Counted from the stretch's first letter, positions 1 through 8,574 are shown. The stretch: 29,747 nucleotides of DNA from JBBQKP01 sp038326995 (GCA_038326995.1 JBBQKP010000013.1:1-29747); one strand, 5' to 3'. Notes: generated by a model not told the origin, from the sequence alone. Numbers and translations: made by a program.

Positions 1-237
1 GTCGCGCGGCGCGAACAGCTTGTCGCGCGGCGCAAACAGCTTGGCGCGCGGCGCAAACAGCTTGTCGCGCGGCGCAAACAGCTTGTCGCGCGGCGCAAAC
101 AGCTTGTCGCGCGGCGCGAACAGCTTGGCGCGCGGCGCGCACACCTATGCGCGCGGCGCAAATAGCTTGTCGCGCGGCGCAAACAGCTTGTTGCGCGGCG
201 CAAACAGCTTAACGCGCGGCGCAAACAGCTTGTCGCG
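1..237. repeat. 21-bp tandem repeat array (11 copies plus a partial)
   Basis: Eleven consecutive 21-bp units run from the window edge to 231, with a twelfth breaking down at about 237. The consensus begins gtcgcgcggcgc and ends aaacagctt. Most units differ at one or two bases; the unit at 127-147 is the most diverged. The array touches the window edge, so the copy number is a minimum. Because 21 is a multiple of three, every frame stays open: one reads as RGANSL-type heptads on +, another as KLFAPRD-type heptads on -. That alone does not make it coding. There are no spacers, so this is not a CRISPR array. Confidence 0.95.
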
Positions 238-524
238 GAGTGAGCGAATTGGTTTTCGCGAATGGGTGAGGGTTTTTATCGGCAGTGTGGTTTTGGCGGT
301 CGAATGCTCGACTTTGATGAGCGGTGGCAAGATGAAAATCGCGCGAACATTCCCAACTTTGTTGAGTCGGCCGATCGAGTTGTTGATGTCATGGGTGTCG
401 GCTGATTTGTGTGGTGTTCGAGGACCCGATGGGCTGATAACTAAACCATGATGTCGTGAAGACGGCATCGGTGAAGGGTCTGTGCGAGCCGGCGCGTCGG
501 CCACGCGCTCGTGGGCAAATCGGG
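238..524. other. Gene-free stretch downstream of the photolyase
   Basis: No convincing gene is seen between the tandem array and the photolyase stop. A + frame continues from the array to 451 but has no recognisable domain, and its start would be a TTG inside the repeat. An imperfect hairpin at 450-469 (gatgtcgt, loop gaag, acggcatc, with one G-U pair) lies beyond the photolyase stop. It could help end that transcript, but it has no clean T-tract. Confidence 0.5.
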
Positions 525-1955
525 CTAAAATAATGTCGGCTTCGCACCCGTTGTCAAATGTGCGATCTTCGCGACGTACAAGTCGATATCGAACTTTCGC
601 TCCAGCCCGGCCGCGTTCATGTATCGAACATTTCCGAAGATCGCCCGCTCGCCCCACGGCCGATCGTGCTGTCCGAAAATCCACGCGACGTTGCCGTACG
701 TGTTCGCGTTTAGCCCGCACAAAAAGAAACGGTTGTTCAGGTATAGCGTGGTGTCGTACGCCTCCTGAGCTGAAGGCGACCATTCGAGAAGTTTCTTGCC
801 CCAATACATTCGCATGTAGTTGTGCATGTATCCCGTGATCACCGCCTCGGCCATCGCGGCGTTCCAGTACGGATCGTGCGTCTTTGACTGCTCAAGCTGC
901 TCGCGCGTGTAGAGATGTTCCCGCTTGTCTCCCGCGTGTTTCGCCAGCGATGCTTTCGCCCAGTTCGGCATCGCCTCGAAGCTGTCATAGAGCTTATTGA
1001 ACTCGCAATAATTATGGGCGAGCTCCCGGCGAACGATCAGCTCTTCAATGAAGCTGGCACGGTCCGGAGAAGATTCGCTGCTTGATGATGCCAGGAGCGC
1101 AGATTGCCCCGCGAGGGCCGACAGTGCCATTTCGATCGGCGAGATCTGCCCGTATTGCAGATACGGCGAGAGCAGGCTGGTCTGATCGCCGGCGGGTTCA
1201 TTGCGTCCGTCGGCATAGCCTTTTAGTTTCTTATCCACGAACGCGCGTAGCTTTTTTCCCGCCTCGGTTTGGCCGCCCTTGAAGTACGCTGACCGCTTTA
1301 CGTCGCGAATGAACTTCAGCTTCGACAGTACTTTTGAAATGTCCGCGAGATCGAAATCACTGTGATGTTTACTGGTAGCCTTGCTGAATGAATGTACGGG
1401 CTTTTCCATCTCGACCGGCACGAGATATTCGCTCCACTGGCGATGAATCCTCGGCCGAAGTGTTCGTGCGCCGATCTCGGGCTTATCCGTCGCGACATTC
1501 ACCGGCACGACGGTCTCCGTCTCGACTTGCACGACCTGACACGTCGCTTCGTCCGCGACATGCTCGCGCCACGCTCGCAAATGCCGAAGGTACGCGCGAT
1601 CGCATATGACAACCGCCGCGTCATGCGAAAGCAGGGCGGCGACGTCTTTAGGCTGGCCGTGACGCACGACGAAGCCGACGTTCATCTTCGTCAGAGCTTT
1701 TTCCACATCCGCAAGACCTTCCAGCATGAACGCGTAGTGCCGTTCCGTGGCCTCTGGGTAATCGTCCATCAGCCCGAACCCCACGATCACCGGCAGCTTC
1801 AGTTCGTTTGCGCGCTCGATCGCGTACGCCAGCGCATGGTTGAAGTGCGTGCGGTGCGCCTGCTGCATCCAGTAAAGGACATAGCGGCCGCCTGAATTGA
1901 TCGGCTTGTCATTGAGATATCGGATGCGCGTGGGAGCAATCGTGGGATGAATCAT
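525..1955 (-). CDS. phr: Class II CPD deoxyribodipyrimidine photolyase
   Basis: Light-dependent repair enzyme that splits cyclobutane pyrimidine dimers in DNA using FADH-. The 476-aa product has the usual class II length. The N-terminal antenna/Rossmann domain opens with RYVLYWMQQAHRTHFNHAL (about residues 24-42), a characteristic class II signature, followed by LPVIVGFGL. The C-terminal FAD/DNA-binding half carries ELAHNYCEFN, THDPYWNAAMAEAV, GYMHNYMRMYWGKK and the WIFGQHDRPWGERAIFGNVRYM block. I chose the ATG at 1955 because class II homology begins right after it; the 44 residues upstream look random and would run back over the nuoE promoter side. It diverges from nuoE across about 136 bp. 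No strong SD is visible. The family call is firm; the substrate is inferred from the family. Confidence 0.95.
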   Translation of the reverse strand: MIHPTIAPTRIRYLNDKPINSGGRYVLYWMQQAHRTHFNHALAYAIERANELKLPVIVGFGLMDDYPEATERHYAFMLEGLADVEKALTKMNVGFVVRHGQPKDVAALLSHDAAVVICDRAYLRHLRAWREHVADEATCQVVQVETETVVPVNVATDKPEIGARTLRPRIHRQWSEYLVPVEMEKPVHSFSKATSKHHSDFDLADISKVLSKLKFIRDVKRSAYFKGGQTEAGKKLRAFVDKKLKGYADGRNEPAGDQTSLLSPYLQYGQISPIEMALSALAGQSALLASSSSESSPDRASFIEELIVRRELAHNYCEFNKLYDSFEAMPNWAKASLAKHAGDKREHLYTREQLEQSKTHDPYWNAAMAEAVITGYMHNYMRMYWGKKLLEWSPSAQEAYDTTLYLNNRFFLCGLNANTYGNVAWIFGQHDRPWGERAIFGNVRYMNAAGLERKFDIDLYVAKIAHLTTGAKPTLF

Positions 1956-2091
1956 GGTTCTAACTAGAATAGGCCCAACAGCCCTCGAAGCACGGCCCGG
2001 AGCGAGGCTCGCGACGCGCCTTGTGAGATTTGAAAGATCAGCCTTCGCCCGACTCGACAGCAGGCGTGGCTTGCGGCACACTCTCATTCCT

Positions 2092-2664
2092 ATGGCATGG
2101 ATAGCAGAAGATCGTCGTCATGTGCAGGTCAAGACCGGCGAGCCAGTGCTTACCGAGCAGATCAAGCAGCACCTGCGTGAAAAGTATTTTCCGCGATACC
2201 CGACGAAGCGTGCCGTTCTCATTCCCGCCTTGCACGCGGTTCAGCACCATTACAACTGGATTCCGCCTCAGGGCATGCAGGAAATCGCAGAGTTCCTGGA
2301 AATCGCCCCCGCCGAGGTGCTTGATACCGCCAGTTTCTACGAAGAATTCTGGCTCAAGCCCAAGGGCCAATATCTTGTGCAGGTGTGCCGATCACTGGCA
2401 TGTCATTTGTGCGGGCAGAAGGAAATCACCGATCAGGCGAAGAAGACGCTCGGCATCGATGAATTCGAGACCACGCCCGACGGAAAATTTACGTTCATCG
2501 AGCTCGAATGCCTCGGCGCTTGCGGGACGGCACCGGTCATGCTCGTCAACGACGTCCTGCACGAAAACCTCACCACCGCCGAGGTGGAAAAAGTGCTGAT
2601 CAACCTTCCGGCCGACCCGCACGATTACCACGACGCGGGCGTGACTTGGGATGCCAAGCACTAG
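2092..2664 (+). CDS. nuoE: NADH-quinone oxidoreductase subunit E (24 kDa, [2Fe-2S])
   Basis: A 190-aa thioredoxin-like ferredoxin of the complex I 24-kDa family. It carries cluster N1a in the NADH-dehydrogenase module of the cytoplasmic arm. The four cluster ligands are visible: C99 and C104 in CRSLAC (C-x4-C), and C140 and C144 in ECLGACGTAP (C-x3-C). The N-terminal helical part includes HHYNWIPP and ASFYEEFWLKPKGQY, as expected for the family. The ATG at 2092 gives the usual length; a longer in-frame extension to 1954 crosses the divergent promoter region and has no homology. No nuoF, nuoD or other complex I gene adjoins it: phr is divergent upstream and a TPR protein follows. It could alternatively serve a NAD-linked hydrogenase or formate dehydrogenase, whose diaphorase subunits share this fold. 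Confidence 0.9.
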   Translation: MAWIAEDRRHVQVKTGEPVLTEQIKQHLREKYFPRYPTKRAVLIPALHAVQHHYNWIPPQGMQEIAEFLEIAPAEVLDTASFYEEFWLKPKGQYLVQVCRSLACHLCGQKEITDQAKKTLGIDEFETTPDGKFTFIELECLGACGTAPVMLVNDVLHENLTTAEVEKVLINLPADPHDYHDAGVTWDAKH

Positions 2665-2956
2665 TGATTTGACAATTCAGATTCCCGAACTGATTGAGCA
2701 GGTTGCTCATCTTACGAGCCGCGACCGTGAGGGAGCGGTCTGCGTCCAGCGCTTTCATTCACTCCCTTACGTCAGGATGGCTCAGCGGGCACGCTCTGGA
2801 GTACTAGAACGTGGCACACGGCAATTCCCTCTCACGCAGCGACGTGTCGTCCGCGAGTGCAGGTATCAATTGTTCGATTCGAGCAATCGGCGCGGCGAGA
2901 TCGCACGCGTTCTGCTATCCTTGCTCTCCTCGATGAGACACCCAACAAATCAGAAG
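2665..2956. other. Intergenic region with dispersed repeat fragments
   Basis: The frame of the following TPR gene stays open across these 292 bases, but the translation is unlike a protein domain. The segment at 2787-2817 matches the reverse complement of 17715-17745 with one mismatch over 31 bases, so it is a dispersed repeat. The stretch around 2716-2740 (gagccgcgaccgtgaggg...) resembles repeats I associate with planctomycete intergenic regions; that part is recollection, not a search. Confidence 0.6.
2787..2817 (-). repeat. 31-bp dispersed repeat, copy 1
   Basis: Thirty of 31 bases match the reverse complement of 17715-17745. The core is gggcacgctctggagtac followed by agaacgtggcac. At the other site the sequence forms one side of a larger inverted-repeat element; here only the single arm is present. 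Confidence 0.85.
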
Positions 2957-5566
2957 ATGTTTTCCGATATTCGCAAGACTTCCATCCGCCTTGCGGCGAT
3001 ATCAGTCGGCTGCGGTTTGTTGTCATTGGCACCCTCCTCACTGCACGCGCAGCCCGTCTCACCCGCGCCCGCAGCAGCCGCGACAGATGCCGTGCCCTTG
3101 GAGGCACAAGTCGCCGCCGCCCGAACTGAACTCGCGGAATTTTTTGCACAGCAGGCCGCACGGACGCTGACGATGGGCGACGTCCCCGACGCGATTGTTC
3201 GACAGGGCGACGTTCTCGCAAGAATTGCGATCGAGCTCGCTCCGGGCGAGGCGCGGTTCCATCGCATCGCGGCCGACCTGGCGCTGGCGGTCGGCGATCG
3301 CGACCGTTCGATCGTTTCGCTTCAGGCGATCCGCAAGCTCACGCCCGACGACGAATTGACGCAGGTGCAGCTCATCGACTTATTCGCCGGCCGCATGGAG
3401 CGTGGCGAGCAGAAGGTGCAATATCTTGAGACCGTGGTGAATGCGCCGTCGCTTCCTAAGGTGGTTCGGGCGCACGCGGCGACGCTGCTTTACGATGCTT
3501 ACGAACAGCGAGGTCAGGACGACAAGGCCGACGCGGTGCTGACGCAGTGCCTGACGCTCAATCCTGAAAATCTCTCGGCCCTGCGAATCGCGTTTCAGCG
3601 CCTTCCCGTCGATGCCACGCCGGTGCAGAAAGTCGAGAAACTCTCGGCCATGCTTCGAGGCAATCCGGCCCAGATCGACGCGATCATGGCGCTGGGCCAG
3701 TTGCTCGCCGTCGCGGGTCGCCACGACAAGGCACAGGAATTTTACGGCCTGGCGCTTTCGATCGGCGCGAGCAAGGGCATTCGCCTCGATGTCGCCGACG
3801 GGCTGAACTTTCTCGCATCGCAATGGCTCGCGGGTGATGCGCAAAGTGCTTTGCAGAGCGCATCGCAACTGGCGCAGGTTTATCCCGACGACGCGGATGT
3901 GCGAGTCGCGCAGGTGCTGCTTGCGAGGAAGCTGATCTCCGCCGCGGCCAAGCCCGCCGATGCTGTGCCGCAAGGCGTTTCGCCCGGTGAACCAAATGCG
4001 GGTGCGGCAAAGGTGGAAGCAACACAGGTGGAAGCAACACAGGTGGAATCGGTACAGGATTCTCCTCAGTTTGGTGCGCTCGTGGACGATGTGCGGTCTC
4101 GACTGGTTTTGAAGATCGCCACACTGAGCCGTTTGCTTGCAAGTGGGAAGGACAAACTCACCGCCGACCAGATGCCTTCGCCGGGCGTGCCGCTTCCCGA
4201 TGTAGCGGGCGATACGGAAAAACTGGTCGCGTTGCCTGCCGACAATTTTCTTCGACAAACTTACGCGACCGCGCTGGCGGACCTGGCGTTTTTCGAACTC
4301 TACGCCGCCGCCCAGCAGCCGGCCGCTTCTATACTGCCGGCGATCGCCGTGCTTGAGGGAGACACGTCTGCGCTCTCGGCCCGTCTGGCAGGGTGGTCGC
4401 ACCTTCTTGCGGGACGAGATGCCGAGGCACAGGTCAAGTTCGACGCGGCAAAATCGCAGGATCCCATTGCCGCTCTCGGTGCTATTTTGCTGCTTCAGAA
4501 GACCGACAAGCCCGCGGCACAGGCGCTGGCGAAAGGTCTTTTGTCGCAGCACCGCGGCGGTCTGGTGGCGGCGATGATTGCTGATCGCGTGAAGGAACTA
4601 AGCGTCTCGCTCGAGCCCCAAAGTGACAGCGACGAGATCGTCAAATCGACCGAACCCGCCAGGCAAACCGTCAGCGCGTTTGTCAATGATCCACGCTCGG
4701 CCTATGTGATGACTGCAATTCCCGTGCGGGTCGTTCACGATTTCGGCGAGCCCATGTTCGCGGACGTCAATATCCGCAATAGTGGGCGTGCGCCCGTGAC
4801 GGTCGGTGCCGGCGGCATGATCGATCCGCGCGTGTTCGTCGACGCCACGATTAGAGGCGTTGATGCCAGAATGATGCCCCAGCAGCAACTCATCACACTG
4901 ACCGGTCGAATTCGAATCGAGCCGGGCCAGAGCTTTACGCAGCGTGTCAGACTCGACGGCATTGAGACGGCGTCGATCTTCGGAGCATTTCCCACCGTCG
5001 CGGTGCCGGTCGAATTTCTGCTCGTCACCAACGGCGTTCCGACCGAGCGGGGCACGATCAACGCGGCGGGAGGTCAATCCACCTCGGCGGGGCGAATCGT
5101 CGAACGTCGCGCGAGCAACGTCGCCGACGCCACCGTACGAAGTGAGTTGCTCCGCAGACTCAGTTCGGGTTCGGCCGTTCAGCGATTGCGTCTGGCGGAC
5201 TTGTTCACGCGTGTATCAGTGCTCCTGGCTAAGCAGCCCGACAACGCTCAGGCACAGGAAGTTCGCACGGCCCTCGACGCCGCGATCGCAGACCGCATCG
5301 TCAGCGATCCTGTCTTGGAAGTCAGGGCATTTACCAAGTTCTCCAAATCTCTTCGCGAAGCAGCAGGCACACAGCGCCTCACAACCCTCAAAGAACTCGC
5401 CGCCGATTCGACGGTCGTCGGGCAGGCGCTTTCGGTTTTGCTGGCAGGGACTTTGCCGAGTGACGAACGATCTGCCGCGATCGAGGCGATCCTGGGCGTG
5501 ATGCCCGATGGTCTGGGTCAAGATCTCGCAAAGGCGGGCAAGGACGCCTTGCAACCGCCGCAGTGA
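2957..5566 (+). CDS. Exported tetratricopeptide-repeat protein, function unknown
   Basis: An 869-aa product with an N-terminal signal peptide: basic MFSDIRKTSIR, hydrophobic LAAISVGCGLLSLAP, and likely cleavage after SSLHA near residue 31. A Pro/Ala linker follows, then helical TPR-like repeats over about residues 50-330 (for example LAVGDRDRSIVSLQAIRKLTPDD and AVAGRHDKAQEFYGLALSIG). Around residues 575-720 a beta-rich segment (IPVRVVHDFGEPMFADVNIRNSGRAPV as two adjoining parts) looks Ig- or CARDB-like. The C-terminus is helical. The ATG at 2957 was chosen because the signal peptide begins there; an ATG at 2933 is also in frame. It lies downstream of nuoE but is separated by 292 bases of repeat-containing DNA, so co-transcription is doubtful. 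Likely a periplasmic scaffold protein; no enzymatic motif is seen. Confidence 0.8.
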   Translation: MFSDIRKTSIRLAAISVGCGLLSLAPSSLHAQPVSPAPAAAATDAVPLEAQVAAARTELAEFFAQQAARTLTMGDVPDAIVRQGDVLARIAIELAPGEARFHRIAADLALAVGDRDRSIVSLQAIRKLTPDDELTQVQLIDLFAGRMERGEQKVQYLETVVNAPSLPKVVRAHAATLLYDAYEQRGQDDKADAVLTQCLTLNPENLSALRIAFQRLPVDATPVQKVEKLSAMLRGNPAQIDAIMALGQLLAVAGRHDKAQEFYGLALSIGASKGIRLDVADGLNFLASQWLAGDAQSALQSASQLAQVYPDDADVRVAQVLLARKLISAAAKPADAVPQGVSPGEPNAGAAKVEATQVEATQVESVQDSPQFGALVDDVRSRLVLKIATLSRLLASGKDKLTADQMPSPGVPLPDVAGDTEKLVALPADNFLRQTYATALADLAFFELYAAAQQPAASILPAIAVLEGDTSALSARLAGWSHLLAGRDAEAQVKFDAAKSQDPIAALGAILLLQKTDKPAAQALAKGLLSQHRGGLVAAMIADRVKELSVSLEPQSDSDEIVKSTEPARQTVSAFVNDPRSAYVMTAIPVRVVHDFGEPMFADVNIRNSGRAPVTVGAGGMIDPRVFVDATIRGVDARMMPQQQLITLTGRIRIEPGQSFTQRVRLDGIETASIFGAFPTVAVPVEFLLVTNGVPTERGTINAAGGQSTSAGRIVERRASNVADATVRSELLRRLSSGSAVQRLRLADLFTRVSVLLAKQPDNAQAQEVRTALDAAIADRIVSDPVLEVRAFTKFSKSLREAAGTQRLTTLKELAADSTVVGQALSVLLAGTLPSDERSAAIEAILGVMPDGLGQDLAKAGKDALQPPQ
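4013..4057 (+). repeat. 15-bp in-frame tandem repeat (3 copies) in the TPR gene
   Basis: Three consecutive 15-bp units beginning gtggaa. The first two are identical and the third has diverged. They encode VEATQ, VEATQ and VESVQ in a linker between the TPR region and the next helical segment, so length change here would be tolerated. Confidence 0.9.
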
Positions 5567-5597
5567 ACGAACGCGTCGTCTTCCGCACTCGCCTAAA

Positions 5598-6392
5598 TCA
5601 GGCGGCATTCAGTGCGAATGTCCTGGTGTCCGAGGCCGACTGCTCACCGTAGGTCGTGAGGATGTTGACGAACTGCGCTTCGGTTTCGATGAACGCCTGA
5701 ACGACGTCCGGATCGAAATGCGTGCCTCCGGAATCGATGATCGTTCGTGTGACCCAAGCGTGTGACAAAGCGGGTTTGTAAGAACGCGGGCTGGTCATTG
5801 CGTCGTAAACGTCGGCGAGTGCGACGATGCGGCCGGCCAGCGGGATCTGTGTGCCCACGAGCTGATTCGGATAGCCCGATCCATCCCATTTTTCATGATG
5901 GGTCGCGGCGATATCTCTTGCCATGCGCAGGAATCTCGCGTCGGGATTTTCGCGAATCGCCGCGTCGATCATCTTCGCGCCGATCGAGGGGTGCGTTTTC
6001 ATTACGTCGTACTCTTCGACGGAGAGTCGGCCGGGCTTGCGGAGGATCGCGTCGGGAATGTCGATCTTCCCGATGTCGTGTAACGGGCTGGTTTGGTAAA
6101 TTAATCGTATAAATTCACGGGTGCACTGAAGCACGTGCGAGGGTCCGATTGAGAGTTGCCGAGCGAGCACGCGAGAGTAAAGGGCGACGCGTTCGGCGTG
6201 TCTGGCGGTTTGGGAATCGCGAATTTTCGCGAGCTTTGAAACGGCGAAAATGGTCGTGTCCGGCGGTTTCAATTCATCGACTCGCGGACGAGGAAAGAGT
6301 TGCACACATGCCTTAAATCGGAGCAATCGCGTGTCTTCATGAGCGGCCGATTCAGTTTGTCGAATCAAGCGCGGTAGCAAGCATGCAATCAA
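5598..6392 (-). CDS. Stand-alone HD-GYP domain protein, probable c-di-GMP phosphodiesterase
   Basis: Predicted cytoplasmic phosphodiesterase hydrolysing cyclic di-GMP. The HD-GYP domain spans about residues 48-235 and shows the expected landmarks: TARHAERVALYSRVLARQL, LHDIGKIDIPDAIL with the HD pair, MKTHPSIGAKMI, THHEKWDGSGYP containing the GYP signature, and PLAGRIVALADVYDAM. There is no receiver domain; the N-terminus is a short linker like those that usually follow one. No ATG lies upstream of the domain. Candidates are TTG at 6392 (overlapping cobA-hemD by 41 bp), TTG at 6326 and GTG at 6305, which has AAGG just upstream. The longest is given, and the true start may be 6305. It is tail to tail with the TPR gene and probably translated from the cobA-hemD transcript. 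Confidence 0.88.
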   Translation of the reverse strand: MIACLLPRLIRQTESAAHEDTRLLRFKACVQLFPRPRVDELKPPDTTIFAVSKLAKIRDSQTARHAERVALYSRVLARQLSIGPSHVLQCTREFIRLIYQTSPLHDIGKIDIPDAILRKPGRLSVEEYDVMKTHPSIGAKMIDAAIRENPDARFLRMARDIAATHHEKWDGSGYPNQLVGTQIPLAGRIVALADVYDAMTSPRSYKPALSHAWVTRTIIDSGGTHFDPDVVQAFIETEAQFVNILTTYGEQSASDTRTFALNAA

Positions 6393-7950
6393 TCATTGAA
6401 TCGAGGTCCGGCCGCGCTGCTTCTGCCGCGACAGTCAGGTCCAGACTCGTTATCGCCTGACTCGTCAGCGGGCCGATGCTGACGCACCCGCTTTTGCCGA
6501 GTCGAGTGCGATAATCATCGCCCAGCAGCGCAGCAAGATTGGTCGCCGTGCTGGCGCTGGTGAATGTGACGATATCCACTGCGCCCGAGTCGATTGCGGC
6601 CAGGGCGATGTCGGGCAATCGGTCGGCGATACGCGTCTGATAAATCGCCACGTCTCTCACCTGATTCGCGTTGCCGTCACGCAGTCGCTGGGCGAGGGTC
6701 GGGCGTGCGATGTCGGCCCGGAGCAGCAGGAATTTTTTTCCGTCAATTTCGTTCTGCGCCAAAAGCTCGTCCGCCAGTGCGTCGGCAAGCTCTCGCTTTG
6801 GAATCAGTGCGGGCCTGAGCGACAGCGCTTCACGAACCGCCGCCGCGGTCGATTCGCCGACTGCTGCGATCTTTGCTTGGCCCAGAGCGCGTACGTCGAG
6901 CCCAAGGCGATCCAGTAACTCTCGCGTTTTTCGAACGCCGTTAGCGCTGGTGAAGACGATCCAGTCGAAGCTCTTCGCATCCGCGATCGCCTGCTCTACC
7001 TCGGCCTGATTTTCCGCGGGCACGATGTCGATGGTGGGGGCCTCAATGACCCTCGCGCCCAGTTCGGTCAATCGCGACGACAGCTCGCTGGCCTGATCGC
7101 GCGTGCGAGTCACGAGCACGGTCTTGCCGAACAGCGGCCGACTTTCGAACCATGAAAGTTTCTGACGCAACTCGACGACTTTGCCGACCAAGGTGATGGC
7201 CGGCGCGGCAATCTTGGCGTCTTCGACAACCTTCGCGATGGTCTGAAGCGTGCCGGTGACGGTCCGCTGCGTCGGATGCGTGCCCCATTGAATGACCGCG
7301 ACGGGCATATCACTCGACATGCCGTTTTGGATGAGGCGCGAGCTGATTCGCGAGAGAGATTTCACGCCCATGTAGAACGCGATGCACGGAAGTTTCGCAA
7401 GGACGGCGTAGTCGATCGAGTCTGTTCCTCCGCCGCTGCCGGGCGTGCGAAGCTGGGCCTGGGGGTCACGCAGTGCGTCGTCGCGCTCGTGCCCGGTGAC
7501 GAGGGTGAATGAGGAATTGAAATCGCGATGCGTGATCGGAATGCCCGCATATGCGGCGGCGGCGATCGCGGCGGTGATGCCCGGAACGACCTCGAACTTT
7601 ACCCCGGCCGCGAGCAGCGCTTCGCACTCTTCTCCGCCTCTTCCGAACACGAACGGGTCGCCTCCCTTGAGCCGAACGACACGCATGCCCGCAAGCCCTT
7701 GTTCGACGAGGACCGCGTTGATCTGCTGCTGCGTCATCGAATGATGGGCCGCCCGCTTGCCGACGTAAATCTGCTGGCAATCGCTGCGCAGGTCATTGAG
7801 CAGCACCGGATTCGCAAGCGCGTCATAGACGACCACGTCGCACGTCCGCAGCAGCTCGGCGGCACGCACGGTGATCAGCCCCGGATCGCCCGGCCCGCTG
7901 CCGACGAGATAGACAATGCCGCTGCCGGATGGTTGTAAGGAACGAGACAT
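6352..7950 (-). CDS. cobA-hemD: Uroporphyrinogen-III C-methyltransferase / uroporphyrinogen-III synthase fusion
   Basis: A 532-aa bifunctional tetrapyrrole enzyme. The N-terminal SUMT domain (about residues 12-262) methylates uroporphyrinogen III at C2 and C7 with SAM. It shows YLVGSGPGDPGLITVRA (14-30), VVRLKGGDPFVFGRGGEE (91-108), VPGITAAIAAAAYAGIPITHR (122-142, read in two parts) and MPVAVIQWGT. The C-terminal HemD domain (about 275-532) cyclises hydroxymethylbilane: GKTVLVTRTRDQA, DWIVFTSANGV, AAVGESTAAAV and DIVTFTSASTATN are typical. A Gly/Pro-rich insert (about 160-178) sits in the SUMT domain. The pairing directs flux from hydroxymethylbilane to precorrin-2, towards sirohaem or cobalamin. 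It starts at ATG 7950, downstream of the rpsG terminator, so it probably has its own promoter. Confidence 0.95.
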   Translation of the reverse strand: MSRSLQPSGSGIVYLVGSGPGDPGLITVRAAELLRTCDVVVYDALANPVLLNDLRSDCQQIYVGKRAAHHSMTQQQINAVLVEQGLAGMRVVRLKGGDPFVFGRGGEECEALLAAGVKFEVVPGITAAIAAAAYAGIPITHRDFNSSFTLVTGHERDDALRDPQAQLRTPGSGGGTDSIDYAVLAKLPCIAFYMGVKSLSRISSRLIQNGMSSDMPVAVIQWGTHPTQRTVTGTLQTIAKVVEDAKIAAPAITLVGKVVELRQKLSWFESRPLFGKTVLVTRTRDQASELSSRLTELGARVIEAPTIDIVPAENQAEVEQAIADAKSFDWIVFTSANGVRKTRELLDRLGLDVRALGQAKIAAVGESTAAAVREALSLRPALIPKRELADALADELLAQNEIDGKKFLLLRADIARPTLAQRLRDGNANQVRDVAIYQTRIADRLPDIALAAIDSGAVDIVTFTSASTATNLAALLGDDYRTRLGKSGCVSIGPLTSQAITSLDLTVAAEAARPDLDSMIDCMLATALDSTN

Positions 7951-8040
7951 GGGTGTTCGAGCATAGCCGCGCTGATGGCGAAAAAGAACGCAAGAGAGGG
8001 TCGAAGACGATACAAAGTTGCCGCAGAATGAAAAGAAACA

Positions 8041-8064
8041 GGCCGCGACAAAGTTGTCGCGGCC
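8041..8064 (-). terminator. Rho-independent terminator after rpsG
   Basis: A perfect 11-bp inverted repeat (ggccgcgacaa / ttgtcgcggcc) with a 2-base centre. On the - strand it is followed by the T-rich run tgtttcttttc. It lies about 33 bases beyond the rpsG stop, so it should end the rpsL-rpsG transcript before cobA-hemD. Confidence 0.85.
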
Positions 8065-8097
8065 CGTTCGTATATCGATGTCGTGAGACTCGCAGAC

Positions 8098-8574
8098 TTA
8101 CCACGCGAAGTGGGCGAACGCCTTGTTGGCGTCGGCCATGCGGTGGGTCTGTTCGCGTGTCTGGATGGCTTTGCCTTCCTTCTTGTAGGCGGCGAGAAGC
8201 TCATCAGCCAGGCGAATGTGCATCGGGCGACCTGAACCCGCGCGGCAGGCCTCAAGAACCCAGCGGATCGCCAGGGACTGCTGGCGACGCTTGTTGACCT
8301 GCATCGGGACCTGATAGTTCGCTCCGCCGACACGCTTGGACCGCACTTCGACGTAAGGCTTCACATTGTTGATTGCCTCTTCAAAAATCTTGAGGGGCGG
8401 CTCGCCTTCGATCTTCTTGCCAAGGGTGTCCATCGCGTCGTAGACGATGGTCATGGCGACAGTCTTCTTGCCCTGCCACATGAGGCAGTTGATGAACTTG
8501 CTGACGAGTCGGCTGTTGTAGCGCGAGTCGGGCTTGAGGCTGCTTTCGGAGGCGGTGAACTTTTTATAAGCCAT
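8098..8574 (-). CDS. rpsG: 30S ribosomal protein S7
   Basis: A 158-aa primary 16S rRNA-binding protein that nucleates assembly of the 30S head. Recognisable blocks are SRLVSKFINCLMWQGKK, GGANYQVPMQVNKRRQQSLA and the C-terminal TREQTHRMADANKAFAHFAW (family ending RMAEANKAFAHYRW). The length is normal. It lies 96 bp downstream of rpsL and is presumably co-transcribed. No SD is seen before the ATG. The usual next genes, fusA and tuf, are absent; a terminator follows instead. Confidence 0.98.
   Translation of the reverse strand: MAYKKFTASESSLKPDSRYNSRLVSKFINCLMWQGKKTVAMTIVYDAMDTLGKKIEGEPPLKIFEEAINNVKPYVEVRSKRVGGANYQVPMQVNKRRQQSLAIRWVLEACRAGSGRPMHIRLADELLAAYKKEGKAIQTREQTHRMADANKAFAHFAW

Noticed and set aside
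1..237. CRISPR-like array
   Set aside because: Units are directly adjacent, with no spacers and no cas genes.
20..451. Open frame on + with RGANSL heptads
   Set aside because: It starts at TTG inside the 21-bp tandem array, has no domain after the repeat, and the array is open in every frame by unit length alone.
3380..4552. 390-aa open frame antisense to the TPR gene
   Set aside because: Arg/Leu-rich shadow translation without domain features; the + frame has a signal peptide and TPR pattern.
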